Source: an uncultured bacterium
Lineage (GTDB): Bacteria; UBP6; UBA1177; JAKLFG01
Assembly: GCA_938048925.1 (NCBI GenBank)
Contig: CALITV010000067.1
Location: 1 to 9,728, forward strand
Direction of reading: 5' to 3'
Length of the DNA stretch: 9,728 nt
The notes beneath the pieces were generated by a model. That model had not been told where the DNA came from and made no database searches. It saw nothing but the letters and a program-made list of their open reading frames with translations. Positions within the stretch are counted from its first letter, which is position 1. Every line of letters starts with the position of its first letter. This document shows, piece after piece, positions 1-6,468 of this stretch. A program made the translations under genes and the position numbers.

Positions 1-203
1 TCGCTCGCCCCCTCGGCAGCGACAATGAGCGGGTATTTCTGTCCCGACTCGAATGCCTGCTTGGCGATGGCGAACGACACAATACCGGTCACCGTAACCA
101 CCGCAAGGGCAACGGCGACCGCCAGCAGAGAAACGGTCGTCGCAAAGAGCCGCCCGCGGAGCGAGGCAACCGCAAGCGTCAACAGAGCGCTCAGCCTACG
201 CAT
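1..203 (-). CDS. FtsX/MacB-type ABC transporter permease, N-terminal part (cut by window edge)
   Basis: This is the first 67 codons of a membrane protein that continues beyond the left edge. The start ATG at 203 overlaps the stop of the preceding ATPase gene by 8 bases (ATGCGTAG), and a strong GGGGAGGTG ribosome site lies just upstream inside that gene. The visible protein has a basic N-terminus (MRRLSALLTLAVASLRGRLF), one long hydrophobic segment at about residues 20-46, then a soluble stretch beginning KYPLIVAAEGAS. That stretch resembles the 'DLVVGAKGSP' segment I recall after TM1 in FtsX-like permeases of the LolE/MacB class. Coupling to a LolD-like ATPase makes a two-gene ABC unit likely. 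The large periplasmic domain and the last three membrane helices expected for the family lie outside the window. Substrate is unknown; operon position suggests a role linked to metal supply or envelope protein traffic. Confidence 0.8.
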   Translation of the reverse strand, partial: MRRLSALLTLAVASLRGRLFATTVSLLAVAVALAVVTVTGIVSFAIAKQAFESGQKYPLIVAAEGAS

Positions 204-867
204 GATTCACCTCCCCGCCGAGGGCGATGGTCAGATCGGGCTTCGCCACCGCGAAACGGCCGTCGTGCGAGGCGAGCAATATCGTCGAACGACCGCGGAG
301 GGCGAGTATCGTATCGGCGACGATACGGGCCGAGGCATCATCGAGGTTCGCCGTTGGTTCGTCGGCGATCACAAGACGCGGAGAGAGGAGGAGCGCCCGC
401 CCCACCGCCACCCGCTGCTGCTCACCGACCGAAAGTTGATGCGGATATTTCCGCAGATGGTCGCCGACACCGAGTGCCGCCAGAGATTCGATGGCCCGTT
501 TTTCCAATTCCTCCCTCGCGCCGTTCCCGATGAGGATGTGCGGTAGAACGACATTGTCGAGAATGGAAAGATCGGCGAGCAGATTGAAGGTCTGGAAAAT
601 ATAGCCGACCTCCTTGGCGCGCCACTGGTCGCGATCGCGTTCTGAAAGTTTCGTCAGTTCGGTCCCCGCGGCCGTTATCGTCCCACTGTCGGGAAGGAGC
701 AGACCCGACACGAGATTGAAAAAGGTCGTCTTTCCGGCGCCCGACGGGCCGGTGACCACCACCAGCGCCCCCGCCGCGATATCGGCCGTTATCCCGCTGA
801 TAACCTGTCGTCTGTTCCCCGACGGATCGCGGAACGACCGCGCAAGAGTATTGAGAATGATACGCAT
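196..867 (-). CDS. LolD/MacB-type ABC transporter ATP-binding protein
   Basis: This 223-residue ATPase has all the expected motifs: Walker A GPSGAGKTT (40-48), Q-loop at YIFQTFNLL (Q92), signature LSVGEQQR (145-152), Walker B LVIADEPTANLD (165-176) and H-loop SHD (H201). The DEPTANLD ending and the FQTFNLL Q-loop are typical of the LolD/MacB/FtsE group, which power mechanotransmission or release from the inner membrane rather than solute import. The signature has Val where most family members have the second Gly (LSGGEQQR). The ATG at 867 has GGAGG nine bases upstream. The gene begins 48 bases after the ZnuB-type permease gene with no hairpin between, and overlaps the FtsX-type permease gene by 8 bases, so it is probably the last part of the same transcript. 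From memory, similar MacB-like ABC units occur in zinc-regulated operons of Pseudomonas and Vibrio. Confidence 0.9.
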   Translation of the reverse strand: MRIILNTLARSFRDPSGNRRQVISGITADIAAGALVVVTGPSGAGKTTFFNLVSGLLLPDSGTITAAGTELTKLSERDRDQWRAKEVGYIFQTFNLLADLSILDNVVLPHILIGNGAREELEKRAIESLAALGVGDHLRKYPHQLSVGEQQRVAVGRALLLSPRLVIADEPTANLDDASARIVADTILALRGRSTILLASHDGRFAVAKPDLTIALGGEVNHA

Positions 868-915
868 AAGTCGAAACCTCCCTCATACATCTTCTTTAGG
901 TAATCTCTCTCATCC

Positions 916-1731
916 TCACCACGAATGCAACTTTTGCGCGATCATACCGGCCGCGCCGAAAAGGCATAGGACCGCCGCGACGGTCGCTCCAGTCGGCAGA
1001 TCGAAGAGCCACGAGGCGATGAATCCGCCACCGCCGCCGAGTGCGCCGACAAGAGCGGCAAGCAACAACACGCGGTCGAAGGAACGGCCGACGGCGAGCG
1101 CCGCGAGCGCGGGCAAGGCGGTCGCCGAGAAGACCACCAGCGTCCCGAGTGCGCGGGTCGTCACCGCGATGAGTACGGACAGAAGCGTGTACAGTATCAG
1201 GTCGGCGAGGAACGGACTGCGGCCGGCGGCGGCGTAACTCTCGGGATCGAACGAAGCGGCGAAGAGCGACAGGCGCAGGGCGAGGAACAGGATAACGGTC
1301 GGGAGCACCGCACCGATGACGGCGAACATCTCACCTCGCGATACCAGCACCGCACTGCCGAATAGGATCCCCTGCACATCGTGGATATCGCCCCGCAGAA
1401 AGGAACCGAAGAGTATCGTTCCGGCCGAAGCGACGATGAAAAGAAGCGCCTCGGCGACCGCGCCGCCGCTCCGTCGCGCGGCGAAAAGGGCCGATGCGGC
1501 GAGTGCGGTAAAAAGCGCGAAAGGAAAGGGCGGCAACTCGACCGCGATAAGTTCTGACAGGAAAAAAGCGGCCGTCACACCCAACGCGCCGGTCTGGGCA
1601 AGCGTCACCGGCACGAAAAGGGAACGCCGGAGCGTCGTGAGTACCCCCACCATGCCGAGCGTCGCGCTCGCAATGATCACGACGATAAGCGGATCGATCC
1701 AGAAGGCGATGGTGGCCGACAGATCGTTCAT
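916..1731 (-). CDS. znuB: ZnuB-type metal ABC transporter permease (ABC-3 family)
   Basis: This 271-residue, very hydrophobic protein has the length and layout of ABC-3 permeases (ZnuB, TroC, MntB). Supporting segments are the early TLRRSLFVPVTLAQTGALG region, corresponding to 'RRRMVYVGDALSHAALLG' in relatives; FGSAVLVSRGEM in the middle; TTRALGTLVVFSATALPALAA, the family's 'RAVGVLLVVALLVIPAATA' helix pair; and FDLPTGATVA near the C-terminus. It should form the inner-membrane channel for the ZnuC-type ATPase encoded just before it. Start and stop overlap by four bases (ATGA), and GGGAGG lies a suitable distance before the ATG. Substrate specificity cannot be read from the permease. Zinc is inferred from the binding protein and neighbours, but manganese or iron is not excluded. 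Confidence 0.92.
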   Translation of the reverse strand: MNDLSATIAFWIDPLIVVIIASATLGMVGVLTTLRRSLFVPVTLAQTGALGVTAAFFLSELIAVELPPFPFALFTALAASALFAARRSGGAVAEALLFIVASAGTILFGSFLRGDIHDVQGILFGSAVLVSRGEMFAVIGAVLPTVILFLALRLSLFAASFDPESYAAAGRSPFLADLILYTLLSVLIAVTTRALGTLVVFSATALPALAALAVGRSFDRVLLLAALVGALGGGGGFIASWLFDLPTGATVAAVLCLFGAAGMIAQKLHSW

Positions 1732-2432
1732 GCGTCGCCTCCCGCCGTCAGTTCGCCGACAACATCGGCGGTCGGGCCGGTCCGGAAGAGCCCTCGGTCG
1801 CGGTCGAGAACGGCCACCCTAGCGGCATAGGCAACGACCGGCGCAATATCGTGGGTGACGATGAGCACCGCCATACCCCGTGCGCGCCGCAGTTCATCGA
1901 GTTTCCGCAGAAGCCGCCGCGCCGAGACGGCATCCATGTTGACGGTCGGCTCATCAAGTACCAGCACCTGCGGATCCATCGCAAGGGCGCGCGCGACGAG
2001 CACTCGCTGTTTCTGACCGCCCGACAGTTCACCAAACGGCTTACCGGCAAGCGCCATAAGGTCGAGGTCGGTGAGTGCTCGATCGGCCGCCGCGCGGTCC
2101 TCGTCGCTCCAACGGAACGCCGTCAACCGAAGAAGGGCGCGCCCCATGAGCACCGTGTCGCGCGCCGTTGCCGGATAGTATTCCGGCACCGCGCCGCGCT
2201 GGGGCACATACCCGACACGGGGGCGGCCCGCCGGATAGCGGACCTCCCCCGAAAGGGCTGGGATCATCCCCAGCATCGTCTTGACGAGCGTCGTCTTCCC
2301 TGCGCCGTTCGGTCCGGCGATAAGGAGGTATTCTCCCGCCGAAACCGTCAGTGTTACCGGCGGCACCAATGGTCGTTCCCACCCGATGCCGCAGTTGTGC
2401 AGTTCGACGAACACTCGTCGTCCATTACTCAT
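1728..2432 (-). CDS. znuC: ZnuC-type metal ABC transporter ATP-binding protein
   Basis: This 234-residue ATPase has Walker A GPNGAGKTT (40-48), Q-loop YVPQR (Q78), signature LSGGQKQR (136-143), Walker B VLVLDEPT (156-163) and H-loop VTHD (H194). The family's common DEPTAGVD reads DEPTVNMD here. It matches metal-importer ATPases of the ZnuC/TroB/MntB type. The reading frame is open upstream to 2699, but the ATG at 2432 is preferred: translation from there starts MSNGRRVFVELHNCGIGW, which fits the family N-terminus, and it overlaps the lipoprotein stop by 8 bases (ATGAGTAA). The upstream extension lies over a gene better read in another frame. No strong ribosome site precedes 2432, so translation is probably coupled to the lipoprotein gene. 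The next gene, the permease, overlaps its stop by four bases. Confidence 0.92.
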   Translation of the reverse strand: MSNGRRVFVELHNCGIGWERPLVPPVTLTVSAGEYLLIAGPNGAGKTTLVKTMLGMIPALSGEVRYPAGRPRVGYVPQRGAVPEYYPATARDTVLMGRALLRLTAFRWSDEDRAAADRALTDLDLMALAGKPFGELSGGQKQRVLVARALAMDPQVLVLDEPTVNMDAVSARRLLRKLDELRRARGMAVLIVTHDIAPVVAYAARVAVLDRDRGLFRTGPTADVVGELTAGGDA

Positions 2433-3126
2433 GATCGTGTCCCGCCTCGTGCGCAAAGAAGAGCACCTTCGTTTCGGTTTCGGGCGCCTTGAACTTGAGA
2501 ACGATGGCGGGCCCCATCCCCTCCTGTGCAGTGTAGCGGACATGATAGACCGCCGGGAAGGTGGTCGCGCAATCTTCGTTCGCGCCGATCGTTTCGATCT
2601 CCAGTTTCTCCCCTTTCGCGTTGAAGGCGCTTTCGAACAGGCCACTCTTCCCCAAATAGATCGCCCAGTCGCCGGTGGTCGCCGGGCCGGTATGGACAAA
2701 GCCCTCTTTTCCCGCGGGCAGGGTCAGTTCGTACAGCGTTTCGAGCTCCAGATGGACCTCACCAAACTTATCGAACGCATCAACCACGGTAGCCGCTTCC
2801 CTCGTCCCTTGTGCCGCTTCACAGGCATGAGCATCAACATCTTCTTCGTGGTGATCATCCTCACCCTCCTTACACTCCTGAATACAGTATTCTTTTCCCC
2901 CGATGATGGTGGGCATTTGTCCGCTGAAGCAGTGGCACACATCACCGTGGGCGTGGCCATCGGGACCGCAGACCGGAATATCGGCTATCGGGACACACTT
3001 GGTCCCGACGAGCAGTTCGGTGACATTGTCACATTCTTCACATTGCACACTATCACCCTTCGCAGCAGCGCAGGATACCACAACGAACATTATTCCAACC
3101 ACCATGCTTTTGAAGAAACTGTTCAT
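2425..3126 (-). CDS. Cys/His-rich predicted lipoprotein of the metal-uptake operon
   Basis: This 233-residue predicted exported protein lies between the metal-binding-protein and ATPase genes. Residues 1-18 form a signal sequence, and V16-V17-S18-C19 fits a lipobox, so Cys19 is likely lipidated. Residues 29-85 are cysteine-rich (C29, C32, C44, C53, C64, C66, C81, C85), with CGPDGHAHGDVCHC resembling EGF-like spacing. Residues 87-102 are acidic and His-rich (GEDDHHEEDVDAHAC). Residues 110-233 look like a beta-rich domain with no obvious membrane segment, ending HEAGHDHE. I recall C-terminal domains of this kind in lipoproteins of Myxococcota-like bacteria, but I cannot name the family. The frame is open to 3183, but ATG 3126 is chosen because AGGAGG lies five bases upstream and the signal peptide starts there. 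Likely role, inferred: periplasmic metal buffering or delivery to the ZnuA-type protein. Confidence 0.85.
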   Translation of the reverse strand: MNSFFKSMVVGIMFVVVSCAAAKGDSVQCEECDNVTELLVGTKCVPIADIPVCGPDGHAHGDVCHCFSGQMPTIIGGKEYCIQECKEGEDDHHEEDVDAHACEAAQGTREAATVVDAFDKFGEVHLELETLYELTLPAGKEGFVHTGPATTGDWAIYLGKSGLFESAFNAKGEKLEIETIGANEDCATTFPAVYHVRYTAQEGMGPAIVLKFKAPETETKVLFFAHEAGHDHE

Positions 3127-3131
3127 AACAT

Positions 3132-3137
3132 CCTCCT
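3132..3137 (-). promoter_or_regulatory. Ribosome binding site fixing the lipoprotein start
   Basis: The minus strand reads AGGAGG here, five bases before the ATG at 3126. This strong site decides between ATG 3126 and the longer frame open to 3183, whose extra 19 residues overlap the end of the metal-binding-protein gene and would block the signal peptide. Confidence 0.8.
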
Positions 3138-4028
3138 TTATTTTTCGGTTAGTTGATTGACGATGTAGTCGAATTTCGCCCACACCGTGTCGGTGCCCGG
3201 CGCTGCCCCGGTCATCGAGGGGAGCAGGAGCAGTTTCGCTCCGCTTTTCTCGGCGAACAGGTGCGAGAGTTTCTGCGGATGGTATATTTCCTGTATCACG
3301 AAACGGACATTTTTCCCCTGCACCGCCGCCAAGAGATCGGTCACATGACGCACCGATGGCGGAATACCGGGCTTTGGCTCAAGAGCACCGACACTTATCA
3401 GCCCTGCCCAGTCGAGAAAATAGAGCCAACTTTTGTGATACTCGACCACCTTGGTTCCCTTGAGCGGCGCTAGTTTCGCGCGCCACTCGGCCGTCTTTCG
3501 TTGGTAAGTAGCCCGGAAAATGCTCCAGCGACCGTCGTAGTAGGCCGTCCCTTCGGGATCGATCTTTTTCAGGCGGTCGTATATCGCCGCCGCGACGGCG
3601 TAGAGTTCGGCCGGCCCGAGGTAGAAATGCGGGTTGCCGCCGGGGTGGACATCGCCTTGTGACTTGTCAATGGTCATCGGGATTTCTTTAAGCGTCACGA
3701 CGGTCGAGGCATCGAGATAGCCGAGACTTCCCGGTTGTATTTTATCGTTGCGTGACTGCATCATGAGCGGAGGTAACCACCCCGACTCAAGTCCGCAGCC
3801 GGTCAGAACGATCAGGTCGGCCCGGTTGAGCCGGACCACATGCGACGGCAAGGCGTCGGCGAAATGGGGATCTTGCGCCCCCTTGATCAAAGATATCGCC
3901 TCGACCCGTTCGCCACCCAATTCAGCCGCGATCGCCGCGTAATCCGGGATCGTCGCGGCGACATGGACCTTGGCATGAAGCGGCGTCAGGAATGCAAGAG
4001 CGATCAACATGGCTATCAGTTTTCTCAT
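3138..4028 (-). CDS. znuA: ZnuA/TroA-type periplasmic metal-binding protein
   Basis: This 296-residue protein has a signal peptide (MRKLIAMLIALAFLTPLHA, cleavage near residue 19) followed by a cluster A-I (TroA superfamily) solute-binding fold. Predicted metal ligands are H55 in AQDPHFADALPS, H134 in GGNPHFYLGP, H198 in VEYHKSW, and an acidic fourth ligand, probably D280 in GTDTVWAKFDYIV (alternatively E247 in VIQEIYHP). Three histidines favour zinc, whereas manganese binders usually have two His plus two acidic ligands. The long His/Asp-rich loop of classical ZnuA is almost absent: only DKSQGDVHPGG separates the lobe-1 region from H134. The His-rich partner proteins in the operon might supply that function instead. 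AGGAGG precedes the start. It follows the barrel gene by nine bases and precedes the lipoprotein gene by 11 bases. It should deliver metal to the ZnuB/ZnuC pair. Confidence 0.92.
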   Translation of the reverse strand: MRKLIAMLIALAFLTPLHAKVHVAATIPDYAAIAAELGGERVEAISLIKGAQDPHFADALPSHVVRLNRADLIVLTGCGLESGWLPPLMMQSRNDKIQPGSLGYLDASTVVTLKEIPMTIDKSQGDVHPGGNPHFYLGPAELYAVAAAIYDRLKKIDPEGTAYYDGRWSIFRATYQRKTAEWRAKLAPLKGTKVVEYHKSWLYFLDWAGLISVGALEPKPGIPPSVRHVTDLLAAVQGKNVRFVIQEIYHPQKLSHLFAEKSGAKLLLLPSMTGAAPGTDTVWAKFDYIVNQLTEK

Positions 4029-4037
4029 AACGGCCTC

Positions 4038-5231
4038 CTAAAAGATGTGGGCGCCATGAGCACCGATGACTACTTCGGCCTGCAGGAACACCCCGTGGTA
4101 CGGCGGCGTATCGCCGTTCTTCGTGATATCGTACTCGAGCCGGAACTTCGAAAAATGGGTCGGATTGAAAGTGACATTGGCCGCGCCGCGCACCTGCATA
4201 TCGGGAGCGAAGTCGGCCGTACCGTGCAGGCGGTCGTTCCACTCGCCCCGCGCCGCGACGCTCCACCGTTTGTCGATCTGGAAGTGATTCGAGACGAAAA
4301 AGCCGATGTCGCGGGAAAAATCGCCCGGCGTCTGCTGGTCGCGCAGGAGCGCCTCGATGTCGAGCCGCCACGCGAAGGAGTCGTCGCCGTTCTCCACATC
4401 GCGGTACTTGAGCAGGATATCGGCGCCGTAGATCGTCGCGCGGTTGTCGGGGACGAACCGGCTCTGCCCCCATGCCCCCGACAGACCGACATTGAGCGAC
4501 CACGCCGTAGCAAGTTCGAAGAAGTTGACGATACGGGCGAGATAGACGAAATCCTCCAACCCGTCGTAGTCTCCCTTCCCGGTGAACTCGACCGGCGCGA
4601 AGGTATTCGACCGGAACAGACCGATGGAACTCTTCGTATCGAGTATCTGTCCGATCAGCATGAGATACCACGGCGTCGGCGCAAGCCACGATATCTCGCC
4701 GCCGAGCCCCGAAAAGTGCTCCTGCGACAAAAAGCGGGTATGGAGCAGCGAGTAGTTGACGAAATCTATCGAGTGGATGCATTTCTGGTTCTCACGCCCC
4801 ATTTGGGCGCTCATCACGCCGCCCCGCACTTGAAAATTCCACGGCAGGGAAAGCGAGGTGATGTAGGCCTCCTCAAGATGCATCCCGACGAACTGGAAAT
4901 TGAGATCGAACCGGAAATAGGGATCGACCGCGTGACCGATCACCAGTTCGAGTCCTTGCAGAGCGAACCCCTGCTTGTCAATCGAATGTCCCCCCTGTTC
5001 GATGGGGTTCTTGCGGTTCCACAGGACGCCGAACCCGCCATCGGCGACCAGACCGATGTCGGGGTTCTCCGACAACCAACCGGCCGACGGCGCCGCCGAG
5101 GCCGGTTCATTCTTCGGCGCGCTTTCGACCGCATCGGCCGCCGCGGCCGCCGCGAGTTCGGGATCGGTCGCCTCTTCCTGAGCCGCCGCGATGAGAGGCA
5201 GAAGAAATAAAAGTATGAAAATAGTTTGCAT
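4038..5231 (-). CDS. Predicted outer-membrane beta-barrel protein of the metal-uptake operon
   Basis: This 397-residue protein starts with a signal peptide (MQTIFILLFLLPLIAAAQ), followed by an Ala/Pro/Glu-rich linker to about residue 50. From SENPDIGLVADGG (55-65) onward it shows alternating polar/apolar strands with many aromatics, and it ends AHIF, the terminal Phe typical of outer-membrane barrels. Conserved-looking blocks are DPYFRFDLNFQF (103-114), LEEAYITSLSLP (119-130) and EISWLAPTPWYL (179-190). I recall these blocks in barrel proteins encoded beside znuABC genes in other diderms, but cannot confirm this here. No TonB box or plug domain is evident, so it is more likely porin-like than a TonB-dependent receptor. 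It precedes the ZnuA-type gene by nine bases. Its inferred role is to let metal or metal complexes through the outer membrane. AAGAGGT lies before the ATG. Confidence 0.85.
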   Translation of the reverse strand: MQTIFILLFLLPLIAAAQEEATDPELAAAAAADAVESAPKNEPASAAPSAGWLSENPDIGLVADGGFGVLWNRKNPIEQGGHSIDKQGFALQGLELVIGHAVDPYFRFDLNFQFVGMHLEEAYITSLSLPWNFQVRGGVMSAQMGRENQKCIHSIDFVNYSLLHTRFLSQEHFSGLGGEISWLAPTPWYLMLIGQILDTKSSIGLFRSNTFAPVEFTGKGDYDGLEDFVYLARIVNFFELATAWSLNVGLSGAWGQSRFVPDNRATIYGADILLKYRDVENGDDSFAWRLDIEALLRDQQTPGDFSRDIGFFVSNHFQIDKRWSVAARGEWNDRLHGTADFAPDMQVRGAANVTFNPTHFSKFRLEYDITKNGDTPPYHGVFLQAEVVIGAHGAHIF

Positions 5232-5269
5232 CGGTACCTCTTAACGCTGTGGGTAAAACCGTCACCTGA

Positions 5270-5647
5270 TCAGGCACAAAGAGGGGGCGATTGCTTGGGA
5301 GCTATGTGAAAAAGATGGATGAGAACGATATCACGCGAGATCGGCGAGCAACTCACCGACTCGATGGAAAGATCGAGAGCGGAAGCGATCGGCGATGAAA
5401 CGACGACCGTCTGCTGTGAGAAGAATTCGATGACCCGGCACTGATCGGCATGGTCGTCGTGATGATGCTCCGGCAGGACAGCAAAAGCATTGTCAGGCGT
5501 TGCTTCACTCCCTTGATCGTGCCGGTGCTCGTGCCCGACATGCCCCGTTGCATCGACGACATGGGGCACCACAGCGAAGTGAAGCCACGACACGACGATA
5601 TTGAGGGCGTAAAGCGCAAGAAGTATGCGGGACAGGATCGGTCTCAT
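5270..5647 (-). CDS. Small His-rich exported or membrane-anchored protein
   Basis: This 125-residue protein has one hydrophobic N-terminal segment (about residues 4-28), either an uncleaved anchor or a signal peptide. A His/Asp-rich central region follows: H36, H39, H41 and H43 in HVGHEHRHD, and H61, H62, H63 and H66 in EHHHDDHADQC. There are twelve histidines in all and three cysteines (C70, and two near the C-terminus). The remainder is predicted soluble with a moderately hydrophobic end (IVLIHLFHIAP). I cannot assign a family; the layout recalls small periplasmic metal-binding proteins of the DUF2946/CopL kind, but this is only a resemblance. The gene sits 21 bases after the NifX-like gene and 38 bases before the barrel gene, with a GGGGGA ribosome site, so it is probably co-transcribed. 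Inferred role: metal chaperone, buffer or sensor outside the cytoplasm. Confidence 0.75.
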   Translation of the reverse strand: MRPILSRILLALYALNIVVSWLHFAVVPHVVDATGHVGHEHRHDQGSEATPDNAFAVLPEHHHDDHADQCRVIEFFSQQTVVVSSPIASALDLSIESVSCSPISRDIVLIHLFHIAPKQSPPLCA

Positions 5648-5668
5648 ATCGTTCCGATCTTCCCCCTT

Positions 5669-6043
5669 CTAGTGACCGCACCCGCCGCCGTGACCGTGGC
5701 TGCCGCACGCGGCATCCATCGGGCGGAGTTTTTTCTGCGCGATAAGGTCGAGATTCTCTTTTATCGTCGGGGCCGCGGCGCGGTACACGGCGATCCCGGC
5801 GTCGGTCAGTTTGGTCAGCGCACCCGCGCCGATGCCGCCGAGCACAACGATGTCTATCTCGTGACCCGCCAGCGCCTGAAGCGGATGGCACATGCCGTGA
5901 TCGTGGTGCTGGTCGCTATTCTGAAGCACCTCGACCGCGAGCGTGTCGGCATCGACATTCACGAACAACGGCGCCGAACCGAAATGGTTGTAAACAATGC
6001 TGTCGAGCCCTTTGTTCTCTTCTACCGGAAAGCAGACTTTCAT
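5669..6043 (-). CDS. NifX/NafY-family (dinitrogenase iron-molybdenum cofactor domain) protein
   Basis: This 124-residue protein has the single Fe-Mo cofactor-binding-type domain shared by NifX, NafY and the NifB C-terminus. Family features are MKVCFPVEENKGLDSIVYNH at the start, the HFGSAPLFVNVD strand, VVLGGIGAGALTKL (66-79), and a 'TIKENLDLIAQKKL' helix (93-106). Two segments are metal-ligand-rich: QHHDHGMCH (45-53) and the tail CGSHGHGGGCGH (113-124). No nitrogenase genes are nearby, so a nif role is unlikely; such stand-alone proteins occur widely in anaerobes without known function. The frame is open to 6082, but ATG 6043 has AAGGGG seven bases upstream and gives the canonical N-terminus. 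It follows the DUF134 gene by 11 bases, a pairing I recall from other genomes. Inferred role: cytoplasmic metal or metal-cluster binding, possibly as the sensor partner of DUF134. Confidence 0.88.
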   Translation of the reverse strand: MKVCFPVEENKGLDSIVYNHFGSAPLFVNVDADTLAVEVLQNSDQHHDHGMCHPLQALAGHEIDIVVLGGIGAGALTKLTDAGIAVYRAAAPTIKENLDLIAQKKLRPMDAACGSHGHGGGCGH

Positions 6044-6050
6044 GGTTTTT

Positions 6051-6056
6051 CCCCTT
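6051..6056 (-). promoter_or_regulatory. Ribosome binding site fixing the NifX-like start
   Basis: The minus strand reads AAGGGG here, seven bases before the ATG at 6043. It supports this start over the longer frame beginning at 6082, which would overlap the DUF134 stop codon and add a non-conserved leader. Confidence 0.65.
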
Positions 6057-6468
6057 AAGTAGCAGGTTGTGTATCGTTGCAATCATGTTCCGTTCCGCAG
6101 TACCCGCACCGTTCATGGTGGCCGCCGCGCCGGTGTTCACGCGCCGCGCCACAGCGAGGACAGCGGCAGAAGTCTCCTTCGACAGCGACTGCGCCGCCTT
6201 CGATGATGAGCGCCGCTCCCTCGACGAGGGCCTGCGCCATCTTGCCGTGCGCCGCCTCGATGAGCCGCGTAAAAGTCGGCCGTGAGATGTTCATCCGCTC
6301 AGACGCCGCCGCATGTTCCAGCCCCTCATAATCGGCAAGCCGTATTGCCTCGAACTCGTCGAGCGACAATATCACCCTCTTTACTCGGCGCAAAGGAATC
6401 CCCTGCGGTCTGAAGCGAACAAAAACGGGAAGGCTATTTACCCGTCGGCATTTTCTCGGACGCGACAT
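6055..6468 (-). CDS. DUF134-family predicted DNA-binding protein with C-terminal zinc-ribbon-like tail
   Basis: This 137-residue protein begins with the characteristic DUF134 N-terminus MSRPRKCRRV, followed by PQGIPLRRVKRVILSLDEFE and AIRLADYEGLEHAAASERMN. The helix-turn-helix ends at MNISRPTFTRLIEAAHGKMA (59-78), resembling sigma-70 region 4-type helices, and ALVEGAALIIEGG closes the domain. The C-terminal tail has C101, C103, C106, H112, H117, H118, C121, C124, H128 and C130, including CPRC and CGYC pairs as in a zinc ribbon, so metal could control DNA binding. No DUF134 member has a firmly established function that I can cite. The ATG at 6468 shares one base with the stop of the ZIP gene (TGATG), with GGAGG and AGGA upstream. 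The first two genes of the run thus join a transporter with its likely regulator. Possible target: the operator at 7258-7270. Confidence 0.9.
   Translation of the reverse strand: MSRPRKCRRVNSLPVFVRFRPQGIPLRRVKRVILSLDEFEAIRLADYEGLEHAAASERMNISRPTFTRLIEAAHGKMAQALVEGAALIIEGGAVAVEGDFCRCPRCGAAREHRRGGHHERCGYCGTEHDCNDTQPAT

Noticed and set aside
868..915. Possible terminator or promoter between znuB and the LolD-type gene
   Set aside because: No stem-loop with a T-run and no convincing -35/-10 pair is visible; only the ribosome site of the ATPase gene is clear.
2433..2699. N-terminal extension of the ZnuC-type ATPase
   Set aside because: The added residues are Arg/Ser/Pro-rich and lie over the lipoprotein gene in another frame; the family N-terminus begins at 2432.
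2281..3156. Plus-strand open frame of 291 codons
   Set aside because: It is antisense to the lipoprotein and ZnuC-type genes, with no ribosome site or recognisable domain; a shadow frame.
3840..5210. Long plus-strand open frame of 456 codons
   Set aside because: It lies antisense to the barrel and ZnuA-type genes, which have signal peptides, ribosome sites and family motifs. Its translation is Arg-rich and low in recognisable motifs, as expected of the complement of G+C-rich coding DNA.
5669..6043. Nitrogen fixation locus suggested by the NifX-like protein
   Set aside because: No nifH, D, K, B, E or N gene is present; the domain is common in stand-alone proteins of non-fixing anaerobes.
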